In this document: positions 1 through 11,550 of the stretch, piece after piece
Layout of the letters: the number at the start of each line of letters is the position of its first letter
How positions within the stretch are numbered: position 1 is the first letter of the stretch
NCBI GenBank assembly: GCA_914767715.1
Contig: OU612065.1
Coordinates: 16,058,001-16,122,000, forward strand
Length of the DNA: 64,000 nt
Direction: 5' to 3'
Origin: Membranipora membranacea
Taxonomy: Eukaryota > Bryozoa > Gymnolaemata > Cheilostomatida > Membraniporidae
The notes under the pieces: generated by a model
Told to the model about the DNA's origin: nothing
Database searches by the model: none
What the model saw: the letters and a program-made list of their open reading frames with translations, nothing else
Translations under genes and position numbers: made by a program

Positions 1-145
1 TAATTTAAAAGTTTCAGGGTGATGGACCTATTAACCCTGATTTTATGAGTTAAATATCATCCTGAATAGTATGTGTGGATTGCATTGATAGCCTTGAGTC
101 GGATTCAGGACTGTATTTTCACCTAATCTCTTTCTCTCTTTCAAG

Positions 146-2057
146 TTGCCTTCACACTGGGGTTCCATCCAGACTGTAGTTAAAGGTGTCGGTAAAGCTC
201 TTATTCAGCTTGAGACAACCTCAAATCACGAGCACAGAGATCAGCTAAGAACAGCCCCCGGTCCGGCTGCCTTCTCTCTCGGAAGTTATAATGATGGAAT
301 CACTACTCGAGGCTTCAACCATTCCATGATTGACTACAAGATCTGTCCTAGGTATGATATGAGAGATTAGAATACTTCTGTAGTTTGCTACATATTCAAG
401 ATGATAGCTCTCTATCTTGGAGTCTTAAGTTATTATCCCTATGGTTGTTGAGCTCTCTGCTTAACCCTAGCCTCATATAATATACTTACATAACTGTAGT
501 GCGATGACTTATTTGCCTCCATGAACTTGATCAGCAAATAAAGTTGATTTATATATATGAGGCTGAAAATTTATCACTGAAGAAAAGAGCTAGATTAAAT
601 TCTACTCAGTCAGATGGAGTTGTCTTTCATACTTTTTGGAGATAATGTAGATGTTTTATTTTTTAGTTGGTTGAGAGGGGGGAGCAGTGGTATGTCAGCT
701 CTAGAGGTTGGTATACCCAGCGGATATGTAGTCCACAACTTTACTCTGCAGACGTATGTACGACAGGAAAGAGTGGGCAACTCATCTCTCAGAAACGCAG
801 AGTCTTACAATGACAAGGCAGTCTTCTACTTTGAATATGTAAGTATTAGTAGTAGTAATAGTGTATATACCTTGACTTATATCGCGGGGTATTTTAACCA
901 TCAAGACCTGCTCTTATAGCTTGTGTTGATCTATAAATTATCAGGAAGTATCACAAGAATTACAAATAAAATTGTGAGGCATCGCTCAGGTTTAAACCAG
1001 TGAATCATTCAGGGATAGGAGTAGGCCTAGGTTTGATGGGTTTCTTAAATTTTCACCGGAATTAACTAGAAAGTGGAGAGCATGGGGACTCTTATTTTGA
1101 GGCGGTTGCAGTTTCAATACAATTCCACTTAGACCAATCTATTTTTGAACCAATGATATATTATGACTTAAGATCCCACATTGTAAAATTTCACTTGTCA
1201 AGCCTGTTACCTCATGGACTTTCAACAATGAAGCTAGTAAATTGATATAGTAATTGTGCTTGTGTTACAGTCATACCCTGAGTCTGAATGATTAATTCCG
1301 ATTCTTTTCTCTAACAGTTGGATGCGACGACTGATACTAACTGTGCCCAGTTTACAGCTATCAGGTGGTTCCCTGTGGCTAATATCAGTGAGCAGCATTC
1401 CATCAAAGTGTTCGAGTACTATGAGCCAGGTGAGAAGATATCAGTCATCTTCAATTTATACATGCGATTGTATTTTGGAGTTTGACTAGCTTTCTGACAA
1501 TAAAATTGGCTACTAGCAGTACCATTAATGGTTTGGAATGAAGAAAGCTTGTCCTCCAAACACCATTTTCTGAATCAAAAGTTATGTTGCTTAATAACAG
1601 TTCATACATTTATGGCATTATGCATAATGGAATCCTCGATTTCACATGCCACTGTGTATACAGGTTATATTTTGCTATTACAATGTAATGTCTTATGGTT
1701 ACATCAGAGATTATAGATATAGATATATATATATTATCTATAGTCTCTGGTTACATCCTATGTGAGTTTTCCTATTTATATCCATCACATCATGGTTTTT
1801 CTTGTTTATTTCCAGGGAACTTTTTCTACAGCTTTTATGAGAAGATTGAGCTGAAGAAGTTAACTGTGTGTTTGACGTGTGGTTCATACCAGTGCCCCTA
1901 CTGCCCTCACTTTGCGTCAGGAACTTGGGTTACTCCTAATGTATCGGTAATGATTTTCGCCCTTGTAGCCACTATTTTGGTAAATAGCAATAATATCAAC
2001 TTTGATATGAATGTCGCCGGAATCGCAAATGCGATAAAAACATGGAACTGGCGCTGA
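146..2057 (+). CDS. Thioester-protein / CD109-like (alpha-2-macroglobulin family), C-terminal exons, 5' partial
   Basis: Four exons join in phase: 146-351, 667-838, 1318-1429 and 1816 to a stop at 2057. Upstream exons lie outside the window. The joined protein has the end of the thioester/complement helical domain (VVKGVGKALIQL), then the GGSSGMSALEVGIPSGYVV block that opens the A2M receptor-binding domain, then VFYFEY, IKVFEYYEP and a cysteine-rich end (CLTCGSYQCPYCPHF) typical of CD109-type proteins. Family members are large secreted or membrane-anchored proteins that trap proteases or opsonise through a thioester; the thioester itself would be further upstream and is not seen. After CPHF the frame continues through a hydrophobic stretch (VSVMIFALVATILV), which could be a membrane or anchor segment; alternatively a donor after position 1948 leads to a further exon that I did not find. 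The family call is firm; the exact subfamily is not. Confidence 0.8.
1697..1757. repeat. 43-bp palindromic micro-insertion with 9-bp target duplication
   Basis: Positions 1706-1748 form a near-perfect palindrome (arms AGAGATTATAGATA and AGAGACTATAGATA). It is flanked on both sides by GGTTACATC (1697-1705 and 1749-1757). It lies in the last recognised intron of the thioester-protein gene. The flanking duplication marks it as an insertion. Confidence 0.6.
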
Positions 2058-3197
2058 ATAGCTCAAATAACTAAAATAATGCCATTTTTTTATAAATCAC
2101 CGATACAGATGCATATTTGGTAAAAATGATTCACTGAAAGAATGGTTTATATCATCAGATGTAGAATAATCTTATGCACAGATAAACCAGATGTTTTTGC
2201 CATAGTGCACTTATGTTCACTTACCTATTTTGTGTAAGTAAAGCCCCTTGCCTGTTAACATATTATGCAAAGGAAAGGAAGGGCTTATGTTTTGTATCAC
2301 TAGACATTCCAAGATTAGTTTTTATTTCCTAAATAGTTTACATGAGCTAAAGGCTCTGCTTTGAATGCTGAGTTAAATGCATTCCATGGGCAGACTGGTT
2401 TTAGAGGGCGACAGAGTGTTATTTGAGAAGGAGACATTTATTGCTAGTAGATGATCCAAAAGAGAGAAGGGAGGTGCATTACCTCTTGTTGTTGTTGCCC
2501 TTTAAAACCAACCCAGAGCTGCCGATTCAACTTAATTTACACCATATCTCTAAGGCGTTCCCCATTTTTAATCTTTACATGATATAATACATTCCACATT
2601 TTGAACATTCCAATTTATGAAAAGATAACATATTTTTACGCTTACTTTTGTACATAGGCCATCCAAATTTGAAATGTATGTATGGAAATAAAACAGTGCT
2701 GAAATCGCATCAAGAGGATCAGTGGTGTAGTGTAGTGTAGTGTAGTGTAGTGTAGTGTAGTGTAGTGTAGTGTAGTGTAGTGTAGTGTAGTGTAGTGTAG
2801 TGTAGTGTAGTGTAGTGTAGTGTAGTGGATCTTCTGGTAGATAACTGTGAGCAAACAACTTGAATGTATTATCAATGAACTGGAGAGAGTGTTCATTGGT
2901 ATTATGCGGACCAATTATGATCATGGTTTTCCACAGACAAGGACATTTGGGATTTCCTGCACAGACTTAAAAGGGGCCTCACTATTTTTTATAGTCCATG
3001 GGGTTGTCTCAATCTTGTTATGGGGTCATAACCCTCAACATCACCTGAGTTTTGTCCCAAATTCCTTATAAGGATTTCCATACACGTGATGATAGTTAAT
3101 CATGTTATATCCCATATAGCATTCGGACTGAAATCACTATCAGACATCCACACAGCCCTTGGCCATATGCATACATTACAACCCGTGGATGCACCCC
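2058..3197. other. Intergenic stretch
   Basis: I see no gene here apart from a simple repeat (2725-2827). Open frames over that repeat arise from its periodicity. Confidence 0.6.
2725..2827. repeat. Pentanucleotide microsatellite, about 20 copies of GTGTA
   Basis: An uninterrupted TGTAG/GTGTA array of about 102 bp with no visible errors, which suggests it is young or actively slipping. A short direct repeat (AGTGG/TAGTGGATC) borders it. Confidence 0.95.
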
Positions 3198-3349
3198 TGA
3201 GCCTGAATTGATAATAGAATGCTAACTTGTGATATCCAATGTTGTTGTCTGCAATGGCAATGTCCAGTATCAACCACCCAAACTTACTTGATTGATACTA
3301 ACTAAACATTGGCAAAGAAAAGGCATGTATAAGACCCAGGGGCCCATAC
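3198..3349. repeat. Local dispersed repeat, units A+B, retrotransposon target
   Basis: Unit A (3198-3252) recurs at 8327-8381. Unit B (3252-3349) continues across the retrotransposon at 8314-8329 and recurs whole at 8842-8950. The copy at 8842-8950 is therefore an unoccupied version of the retrotransposon target. Confidence 0.85.
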
Positions 3350-3569
3350 TGTAAGAACTGCTAATTGTGATGGCAATGAATAGTCTGTTTATTCTTCTGA
3401 TAATAAATGATGATCTCTAACCAAGAAATCTAAACATCTTCAAGATGGTTGACAATAATAATTGGTATCAAGTTGGGCTGCTGTAATAAGCCACAATAGG
3501 GAGTAGACAACTCCAAAGTAGTAATGTATAAGTTAGGGAGTAAACAACTCCAAAGTAGTAGTCACTACA
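3350..3569 (-). repeat. 3' LTR (element sense), 220 bp
   Basis: Identical to the LTR at 8094-8313. The plus-strand bases just beyond 3569 correspond to a short, weak A-rich polypurine candidate (AAAAGCGGA on the minus strand) next to the LTR. Confidence 0.93.
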
Positions 3570-3748
3570 TCCGCTTTTATGTCAATTACTTTGACGTTGA
3601 GCACCAGGTTCATGGTGGCGGCAACTAAGAATGTTTTGTGTCTCTGTATGTAATTATACTTGTTGTATACTGGAGATATCTGTGTAACATGATTTCTCAT
3701 GGTGACTGACTCCACAGTTTCTCATGCTTCTTTTGAAACATCCAGTCA

Positions 3749-6700
3749 CTAGGTGTGGTACTCGGTCACGAAACCATCATATTTAGCTGGCCGATTCTTA
3801 GCTCGTACAGATTTACGAGGAGTAGGCACATTTGGTTGTGATGAGCTGGGCATATTGGCTGCCTGAGGTATATCTTCGATCTCGACAAGTGCCGGTGGTA
3901 CTGTAGGCGGCGTCACTTGAACTGGTCTATCTGTTACCGTCTCAGTATCGTTCTCTGACCTTGGTATTATCGGTATCATCTGTGATGGGCGGGTGGCTAC
4001 TAAGGCTCCCTGCGTTTCAGAATCCACGTCCGCATCTACAACAGGTTTCTCAGAGCAGTAATACGGTCTAACATGGCTTATGTTACGCTTATACAGCCGG
4101 CCTGCCCTGGATTTTACAGTGATCTGAGAGCCTTTTATGTCCATTACCACAAATGGATCTGGGTGGAACAGTGTCTGACATTTAGATGGACTATCTCTCT
4201 TAACCAAAACAAAACTGCCTATCTCTAGCTGGTGATTATTGCCACTACCAGTTTCCAACTTCTCGTTACGGGTGGCTATCATCTTATGTTTCATCTCACT
4301 ATCTCTATCTCTAGCTTCAACGTCATCAAAACTATTAGGCAGACTTGGCAAGTTAGTCCTAAGCACACGCCCAAATAACATCTCTGCTGGGCTTTTGCCA
4401 GTAATGGAATGTGGTGTATTACGATATGTAAACAGCCATGTCATGAGGGCACTCTCATAGTCTACCCTATTGTTGTGTGCAATCTGAATACGCTTCATTA
4501 TGGATCTGTTTTGTCTCTCCACTTGACCATTGGCCTCAGGCCACCTAGGGGTTGTCAGACACTGTTCGATACCATACCCGGAGCAAAACTCACCATACTC
4601 ATGAGAGATAAACTGTGGCCCGTTGTCACTCTTCATGCTGAGTGGATACCCATGCGTAAAAAATACTGATTTCAGCCAAGAAATAACATCACTAGCTTTT
4701 GTGACTGTCATGAACTTTACTTCGTTCCACCTACTATAATAGTCTGTTAAGACTAGAACTGACTTACCGTTAGACAGGGGACCCAAAAAATCTAAGGCAA
4801 GATCTTCCCATGGTCCATTGGGAAGTTCTGTCACCCTTACTGGCTGCCTATCTAGTGGCTTACTGGTCAACTGACAATCGTGACAGTGTTTAACATACTT
4901 GTCTACATCAGAGTCGATTCCGGGCCACCAGACTCTTGTTCGTAGATATCTCTTGGTGCCTCCCATCCCACTATGACCCTCGTGAGCTATCTCAAGCATC
5001 TTCTGTCTGAGCTCTTGAGGTACTACTATCCTACCTCCCCTCAAAACTAACTCCCCTATGACACATAACTCATTTTTAATGGCCCTATATACAGCTGGTA
5101 TATCAACATTGTCGAATGAATTCGCTCTTATAGCTTGTTTTAAGGCCTTAATCTCCTCATCCATATAAGAGACTTCCTCAATATAGCGGGGTGTGATTGC
5201 CGATGGCACATTGTCCTCCACAACACTACGTACATAGAGCTCAACATTTTCCCTTTCTACCAGGTGTTCAGTCGCCTTTTTCGAACATAGAAGCCTTGAC
5301 AGGGGGTCAGCAATATTATCTGAGCTTTTTACGCGAACTATCTCAAAATCATATGACTGTAAACGAAGCTGCCACCTCTCTATACGAAGGGATGTCCTCT
5401 TGGTTTTGTTTCCATAAATGGACTCAAGAGGCTCACAATCAGAAACCACTTTGAACCGACAACCAAAGAGATAATGATGAAACCTCTCACATGCCCAGAC
5501 AATACCTAGAGCTTCTTTTTCTGTCTGCATGTATCTTTTCTCGACATCAGACAATGCTCTACTTCCATAGCTAACCACTTTGGGCTCGCCATTTTGAATC
5601 TGTACCAGTATTGCGCCTAGCCCCACAGGACTGGCATCTGTGTACAGCAGAGTCTCACAACTAGTATCGAAGTGAGTCAAAGTATCATGATTACATAAAT
5701 CAGCCTTTAGCTGATTGAAAGCCACAATCTCCTTATCTGACAAACATATAGCCTCTCGGGAATTTTTACCCGCTGACAACCTCCTCAACACATCAGTTGT
5801 GTGAGAGTAATGTGGAATAAACTTAGACATATAACTAGTCAAACCGAGGAAACTCTTCAACTCACCAACTGTCTTAGGAACAGCAGCATCTTTGACTGCC
5901 TTGACTTTGCAACCATGGGGATCAATACCCTTGTAACTAAGGAGATGTCCGAGAAACTCTAACTGCTGAACCCCAATCTCACACTTCTTTTTATTCAGAG
6001 TCATGTTAGCCTGCTCTAGACGACTGAACACCTCACCCAGCCTACGATCGTGCTCTTCCCTTGTTTTGGCATGGACAATGATATCATCGGCAAGATTTGC
6101 TACACCCGGCAGGCCTTGGATAATTTTGGCGACCTCCTTCTGGTATATTTCTGGAGCCGCATTTATCCCAAACATGAGTCTCTTATATCTATATAGGCCT
6201 AAATGAGTACTGAAAGTTGTGATATCCCTGGACTCAGGGTGAAGAACAAATTGGTGGAACCCCATGCGCATGTCCAGCTTCGAAAAGTACTGAGCCCCAT
6301 TCATGTCATATAGCATCTCGTCTACGGTGGGGACTGGGTGTTGGTGCCTAACTATAGCCTCATTGGCTCTCCTCATATCAATGCATAACCTAATCTTACC
6401 GGATTCCTTCTTTGGAATGATCACTGCTGGACTTACCCATGATGACCCTGAATGACCTTCGACTTTCTCTATTATATCATGTGCGATAAGCTCATCTAAG
6501 TGAGCGGCTAGTTTATCTCTCAACAACAGTGGCACTCTTCGGAATGGCTGAGCAACAGGCGCTATATCATCTCTAATTGTCAGCTTTATCTCATTCTTAG
6601 ACTTACCCAATACCTCTGAGAACAGCCTTGGATATCTAGCTTCATAATCATCTAAGCCTACTCTATTTATAATCCTGATTACACCTAGTTGTTTACCTGT

Positions 6701-7963
6701 TTCATTTCCTAACAAAGATTCACCTTTATTAGGAATAACAGTAAATGCGACATCTTCTAAAACAGCAGTGTTGTTATGCAGCTGTAAATCACACCATACC
6801 CTACCTACTGGCTGAATAGGCTCTTTGGCTGTGTACGGGAGAATCTTTGGTCCTCCACTGATGAACCGTTTGATAATAAACTTACTTGCTCTCAAACGTT
6901 CATAGGTATCCCGTGACATCACATTGCACTCTGACCCTGAGTCTATTATAAACCTCGCTGATACACCACCGACATAGACATTAACTCTGTCTAGAGAGTT
7001 ACTATTACACACTAAAGGTACATGGTAAGAATTGAATACAAATTCTGGGCTCTCAGAATTATTGTTCACTGTTTCAGGGCTGGCTTGCTGGTGATCCCCC
7101 ACATTTACATTGTTGGCCCTTCTAGATCTGTAATATCCTGCATTTGCACCTTGGCCATTCTGTTTGGCCTTGTTTTGACAGCACCGAGCATAGTGATTCA
7201 TTCCATCACACTTACGGCACTGTTTTCCATATGCCGGGCACTCACGAGGTTTGTGTGTGAGATTACAACGGGGACATACATTAGCACCCTCAGTCTCTTG
7301 TGTGAAACTAGGTTTTCTGGCAGTGGATCCAGAGGCCACACGGTTTATTGCCGAGGCATTATTCATCTCCCGGGACCTTTGGACCACAGCTTCATGTGTT
7401 GCTGACCGTGTCAATAGTATTTGCAATGTAAGTGCATTTCCCTCTTCCAATAGCTTTTCCCTCAACTTATCGGCTGTGCAACCTTCTACTATTTGATCAC
7501 GGATTTGGTTATTCACAGCTTGGGCATCGCCATAATCACAATGGGTGGCCAATTTTCTGAGTCTAGCACAGTATTGGGATATAGTTTCGGTTTCCTTCTG
7601 TATACATTGCCTAAACATGTGTCGCTGATAGGTGATGTTAGGAGCTATATGGAAATGGCCTTGTAGAACAGCTACCATTTCAGTATATTGATCTCTCTGT
7701 GTTTGATCAAGTGTGCTATGAATTTCCCTTACTCTTGGGCCTGCATGATATAGTAATAAAGCTTTCCTCTGGGCTCTCATATTTGCATTATCTTCCCCTG
7801 CCAAATTGAACAGCCCTTTTGAATCAGCAAAAGCCTCAAATTCCTCAAGCCAAGCATCCCAATTGACTGATACTGTGCTAGCATCCCCATCTGGTGTGAA
7901 ATGACTTGGGCCTCTGGTATCCATTTGCCAGTTTGGATTGATACAGCAATAAATAGTAAACAA
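3749..7963 (-). CDS. Gag-pol polyprotein of Ty3/gypsy retrotransposon, 1404 aa, intact
   Basis: A single open frame without a gag/pol frameshift. Residues about 30-200 are the Gag core. Two zinc knuckles follow at 230-262 (CX2CX3HX4C and CX2CX4HX4C). The aspartic protease motif DSG is at 341-343. Reverse transcriptase spans about 470-690, with LDMRMGFHQF near 563 and the active-site ADD at 625-627. RNase H begins about 770 (TDAS 775-778). Integrase has an H-x2-H...C-x2-C zinc domain at 994-1030 and a DDE triad at D1058, D1113 and E1149 (the last pair separated by 35 residues). The tail, about 1300-1404, is proline-rich. The true start may be the methionine at residue 14 (7924), which begins MDTRG. 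No stop or frameshift is seen, so the protein may be functional. Confidence 0.95.
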   Translation of the reverse strand: MFTIYCCINPNWQMDTRGPSHFTPDGDASTVSVNWDAWLEEFEAFADSKGLFNLAGEDNANMRAQRKALLLYHAGPRVREIHSTLDQTQRDQYTEMVAVLQGHFHIAPNITYQRHMFRQCIQKETETISQYCARLRKLATHCDYGDAQAVNNQIRDQIVEGCTADKLREKLLEEGNALTLQILLTRSATHEAVVQRSREMNNASAINRVASGSTARKPSFTQETEGANVCPRCNLTHKPRECPAYGKQCRKCDGMNHYARCCQNKAKQNGQGANAGYYRSRRANNVNVGDHQQASPETVNNNSESPEFVFNSYHVPLVCNSNSLDRVNVYVGGVSARFIIDSGSECNVMSRDTYERLRASKFIIKRFISGGPKILPYTAKEPIQPVGRVWCDLQLHNNTAVLEDVAFTVIPNKGESLLGNETGKQLGVIRIINRVGLDDYEARYPRLFSEVLGKSKNEIKLTIRDDIAPVAQPFRRVPLLLRDKLAAHLDELIAHDIIEKVEGHSGSSWVSPAVIIPKKESGKIRLCIDMRRANEAIVRHQHPVPTVDEMLYDMNGAQYFSKLDMRMGFHQFVLHPESRDITTFSTHLGLYRYKRLMFGINAAPEIYQKEVAKIIQGLPGVANLADDIIVHAKTREEHDRRLGEVFSRLEQANMTLNKKKCEIGVQQLEFLGHLLSYKGIDPHGCKVKAVKDAAVPKTVGELKSFLGLTSYMSKFIPHYSHTTDVLRRLSAGKNSREAICLSDKEIVAFNQLKADLCNHDTLTHFDTSCETLLYTDASPVGLGAILVQIQNGEPKVVSYGSRALSDVEKRYMQTEKEALGIVWACERFHHYLFGCRFKVVSDCEPLESIYGNKTKRTSLRIERWQLRLQSYDFEIVRVKSSDNIADPLSRLLCSKKATEHLVERENVELYVRSVVEDNVPSAITPRYIEEVSYMDEEIKALKQAIRANSFDNVDIPAVYRAIKNELCVIGELVLRGGRIVVPQELRQKMLEIAHEGHSGMGGTKRYLRTRVWWPGIDSDVDKYVKHCHDCQLTSKPLDRQPVRVTELPNGPWEDLALDFLGPLSNGKSVLVLTDYYSRWNEVKFMTVTKASDVISWLKSVFFTHGYPLSMKSDNGPQFISHEYGEFCSGYGIEQCLTTPRWPEANGQVERQNRSIMKRIQIAHNNRVDYESALMTWLFTYRNTPHSITGKSPAEMLFGRVLRTNLPSLPNSFDDVEARDRDSEMKHKMIATRNEKLETGSGNNHQLEIGSFVLVKRDSPSKCQTLFHPDPFVVMDIKGSQITVKSRAGRLYKRNISHVRPYYCSEKPVVDADVDSETQGALVATRPSQMIPIIPRSENDTETVTDRPVQVTPPTVPPALVEIEDIPQAANMPSSSQPNVPTPRKSVRAKNRPAKYDGFVTEYHT

Positions 7964-8073
7964 TACTTATCTTATTCTGTCTATTCCAGAGAGCTCACAG
8001 CTATTTCTTCACACAGAAAGTTTAGCAGCTTATCTTGTCAGATTCACTATTTGTGATATTTTTTTGAACTCAT

Positions 8074-8092
8074 AATCCCATCCTCGTCGCCA
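8074..8092 (-). promoter_or_regulatory. Retrotransposon primer-binding site, tRNA-Ser type
   Basis: One base inside the 5' LTR, 19 plus-strand bases ending CGTCGCCA match the 3' end of a eukaryotic tRNA-Ser (as I recall tRNA-Ser(GCT)), including the discriminator G and added CCA. The minus strand starts TGGCGACGAGG, so it would anneal to that tRNA to prime minus-strand DNA. Confidence 0.8.
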
Positions 8093-8093
8093 T

Positions 8094-8313
8094 TGTAAGA
8101 ACTGCTAATTGTGATGGCAATGAATAGTCTGTTTATTCTTCTGATAATAAATGATGATCTCTAACCAAGAAATCTAAACATCTTCAAGATGGTTGACAAT
8201 AATAATTGGTATCAAGTTGGGCTGCTGTAATAAGCCACAATAGGGAGTAGACAACTCCAAAGTAGTAATGTATAAGTTAGGGAGTAAACAACTCCAAAGT
8301 AGTAGTCACTACA
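8094..8313 (-). repeat. 5' LTR (element sense), 220 bp
   Basis: Identical to the LTR at 3350-3569. It contains an internal direct repeat, GAGTA(G/A)ACAACTCCAAAGTA. Transcription of the element on the minus strand would start here. Confidence 0.93.
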
Positions 8314-8564
8314 CATACTGCTGTCATGAGCCTGAATTGATAATAGAATGCTAACTTGTGATATCCAATGCTGTTGTCTGCATGAACAGATAACTCCCAT
8401 TCATAATGTGTTTTTCAATAAACCAATGGAATCGGGTGACACAGACATGATAGACAGCCGCTCAATTTTTCCCATTTGTTTGTGTGGCATATGAGTATTT
8501 TTATTTTTCACCCATGTCCAATGACTTGAATAACTCCTTGAATGCACCACTGCACAGGCCTTAT

Positions 8565-8624
8565 GTAGTTGGTGCAAGTCCAGTGGTCGAGTGCTCCAGT
8601 GGCTGAGGACTTGCACCAACTACA
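8565..8624. repeat. 60-bp hairpin with perfect 18-bp inverted arms
   Basis: TGTAGTTGGTGCAAGTCC at 8565-8582 is exactly complementary to 8607-8624, with a 24-base loop. No clear target duplication is visible, so it could be a small inverted-repeat element or another structured site. Confidence 0.7.
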
Positions 8625-8841
8625 GAAGTCATGTGCACCATTGAGTGTCTTGTAAACAGCAGTGGTGCTCACTTTAGCTTAGTTGGTTAACTACCCTGAA
8701 AAAAACATAGCTTTGCACATCTATCTACCTTTGAACAAACATTGCGCTAGTAGGTAATCATACACTTGATGTGATTCTGATTGATAGATAGTAGTCACTA
8801 CTCTACTTACTATCCCTGTGACTTACATGCCTTTACTTAGC

Positions 8842-8950
8842 CAATGGCAATGTCCAGTATCAACCACCCAAACTTACTTGATTGATACTAACTAAACATT
8901 GGCAAAGAAAAGGCATGTATAAGACCCAGGGGCCCATACTGCTGTCATGA
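8842..8950. repeat. Unoccupied copy of the retrotransposon target repeat
   Basis: This copy matches 3252-3349 joined directly to 8314-8329, and reads GGCCCATACTGCTGTCATGA without interruption. Confidence 0.85.
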
Positions 8951-11550
8951 TCTTGTTGTTGATCACTGGCATCAAACTACTAGTAATCTACTCTACCTAC
9001 TACTGTACAATCAATCAATGAAGAATATTTTTTGAACTTGCTGTCTACATTTCATTGGCGTGATGATGTTAGGAACAAGGTGTACAAGACTCTTTAACTC
9101 CTTGAATAAGATCTAACTGAAGGTACCTTATAAATTAATACTCAGAGTCATATCCATCATATTGCTTGGTAGGTACTTTTTTCACACTTGATATGCCCCC
9201 GCTACATTTACCTCAGTCGACATTAGTCTCCAGCACCGGCCCGTCTTAGGATCCTCTCAGTCTCAGAGAAGTGTGTTCTTTTGTCGGTTGGATCACAGGT
9301 CTGCTGCGAAACCAGGGTGTATCTCTGGTAATGTAATTTGGTTTTTGTTGTACTTTACATATTATATTTAAATAAAACCAGGGTGCCAGTTCAAAATAAT
9401 AGCTAGAAATCTTGCTTTTGCATTAGACCTGTTCACATAGCCTAGAGATGTTTACCTTTAGCCTTCTACTAAATCAGTCCATGTTACACTTGGGATAGAT
9501 AGACCTACAGGGAGAATGGTTGATAGTTGGTAGATGGTATAGGTCCAATTGGTAGATAGTTGTTGTTTGGTACAGGGAGACTTTGTAAATTGGTTATTTA
9601 CCTTGAAATGTGTTACCCATCAAACTACGTCGTGTTTATTGGCATTTTGGCGTCTCTTTGTATGCAATGAACTCTGTACCTCGTTGCTGTATGTTTGTAG
9701 CCAAATTGCTGACCTAAAACTAAGAGGACAGAGCAAGAAGAACAATCCAGAGAAAAAATAAACCCCTCAGTGTGGTTGTTTTAGGACGCACCTAGTAAGT
9801 ATTGCTGTAGGTGCATGGGTTTTACCTCTTTGGAGTTTTGGAATGTGACACCTTATCATAGACATATCTTGGGTTTTGTTGAAATTGTTGGTTCACATAT
9901 ATTTGGGCTCCAGTTGATCAGACTAGTCTATTTAACAAAGTTGACCCATTTCTCTAGATGAAGTTTTTATAGTTACATGATTTTGCTGAAATTAATTGTC
10001 AGTTTATACAAAATTTTAATGTGGGGGATTTACCAAAATGTGCCACAACCCATATTGGTATAGACTACCAGCAAAGCTTGATCCAAAACTTAGTATCTGA
10101 ATACAGTTGATATCTGTGAAAACCACAAATACTTTGACAATAGAATGGTCATTGTGCTTTGCTTCGTTTCCAATGTCAATTTGGCATCCTCTGCAGGAGA
10201 ATGCTTTAATTTTCTCTATCCTGAAGCCAATGGTATACACAACATTAAGCTCTAGAATTGTGAAGGAGGTTATTCAAGTTCAAGCTTTCTCTGCGTTTTT
10301 GTCAACATATGGATTTGTTATTATCATTATACACTTATTAATTGACACATCTTCCCCAATTTTTCTCCATATTTGCGGAGCAAATTCCCCGAATGCGGAT
10401 GATGACCAAGCATTCCTCCTAGCATCCCAACTTCTCAAAGAAAATGTATATAGGTTTTGATCTTGCTGTTCAAACTAACATGAAATTCACTTTATAAATG
10501 GCATGTTGATTTGGGTATTAAACTAGGTTAGAACCTCACCCAATCTATCTCTAAAACTGGTGGTGTGGGTTCGACTCTTCCTCCCAAAAAGGATGTTACT
10601 GCACCAAAAGCAAAGGATTTCTTGGTATTGGATTTGTGGTTGTTTTATCCTCGAATGATGGCTTTGCAGCTACATGTCAAATGGAAGCATATCCAGAAGC
10701 AATTCAAATAGCATTTGTAAGAGATTACTCCGAATATGTTATGTTACAGTAGATATAAAACTTGTCTGTTATAGCTAAGATTGATTTCTCCATAAGTATG
10801 ACATTATTTTAACCATCTTATGACAAGATAATACACAAAAAATACATTGTGGAGTTAGGATGAGTGGTTGTCCTAATGTTGAGATATTTTCCACTGATAT
10901 GAGGTTAACCTACCCACGCTGAAACATTAAAAATCACTATTTTGATTGGTTATTACAATATAATGCCACATTGCCAACCATCTGATTGCTATATATCTTC
11001 AAAAAGAAGAAATAATTAACAAGTATAGACTCTGAAAACAAATCTGACTACACTGCTTGGGAAATCATCGCAGAGTAAGGATATATCTGTCACACATTAG
11101 TGAACACGCTTCAACGCAATAATATAATGATGATTGTCATCATTAGATTCCATGCTGGCAAACTGGAAAGCAAGCTTTGCGCAGGTTTACTGCCGAAATT
11201 TGACAGATTAACACTAAAATCATTCCGCCTAGTAGAAGGTGAAAGTGACTACCTGACTGAGTGTATCAAATCATATTAGTAGGCATAATCGCAAGCTGTA
11301 GCTGATTTCTCATATGGAAATGATTAAAACTATGCCAGTCTCGGAAAATATTGGATTCGGGTTTTGGGTTCGGGTATGGGATATAAAATGCTTGATTAGA
11401 CTCTCTGTATTGGCTGACTTTGCTGATAACATAATGTGTCTTTCACTTTTTTAGTTTTCCTATTGGTCTGGAGCCAGTCCGCTGATGAAATGAGGAGCCT
11501 GCAGAGTTGAGAAGGTGATTTCAAATATCGGCGTTCTTCCAGATCTCATC
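8951..11550. other. Intergenic stretch, no gene recognised
   Basis: Open frames here are short and unlike any family I know. A GGTTCGACTC box-B-like string lies near 10567, without a convincing box A. Confidence 0.5.

Larger units (their letters stand above)
3350..8313 (-). mobile_element. Complete Ty3/gypsy LTR retrotransposon, 4964 bp
   Basis: The element is bounded by two 220-bp direct LTRs (3350-3569 and 8094-8313) that begin TG and end CA and read identically base for base. A 5-bp target duplication, CATAC, flanks it at 3345-3349 and 8314-8318. A related genomic repeat at 8842-8950 carries the uninterrupted site, which confirms both ends. The sense strand is minus: a single gag-pol frame (7963-3749) and a tRNA primer site beside the LTR at 8094. 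Order protease, reverse transcriptase, RNase H, integrase places it in Ty3/gypsy (Metaviridae). No envelope-like frame is present. Identical LTRs and an open frame indicate a very recent insertion. Confidence 0.95.

Noticed and set aside
2568-2924. Open frames with YTTLH repeats
   Set aside because: They are read straight through the GTGTA microsatellite and have no other coding features.
6081-6089. ADD instead of YxDD in the retrotransposon reverse transcriptase
   Set aside because: Both catalytic aspartates are present, and an ADD form occurs in some animal Ty3/gypsy lineages, so I do not treat it as a defect.
10107-10460. 117-codon open frame upstream of the C16orf89-like gene
   Set aside because: Composition is unlike coding sequence, no splice partners or family features, and no second copy.
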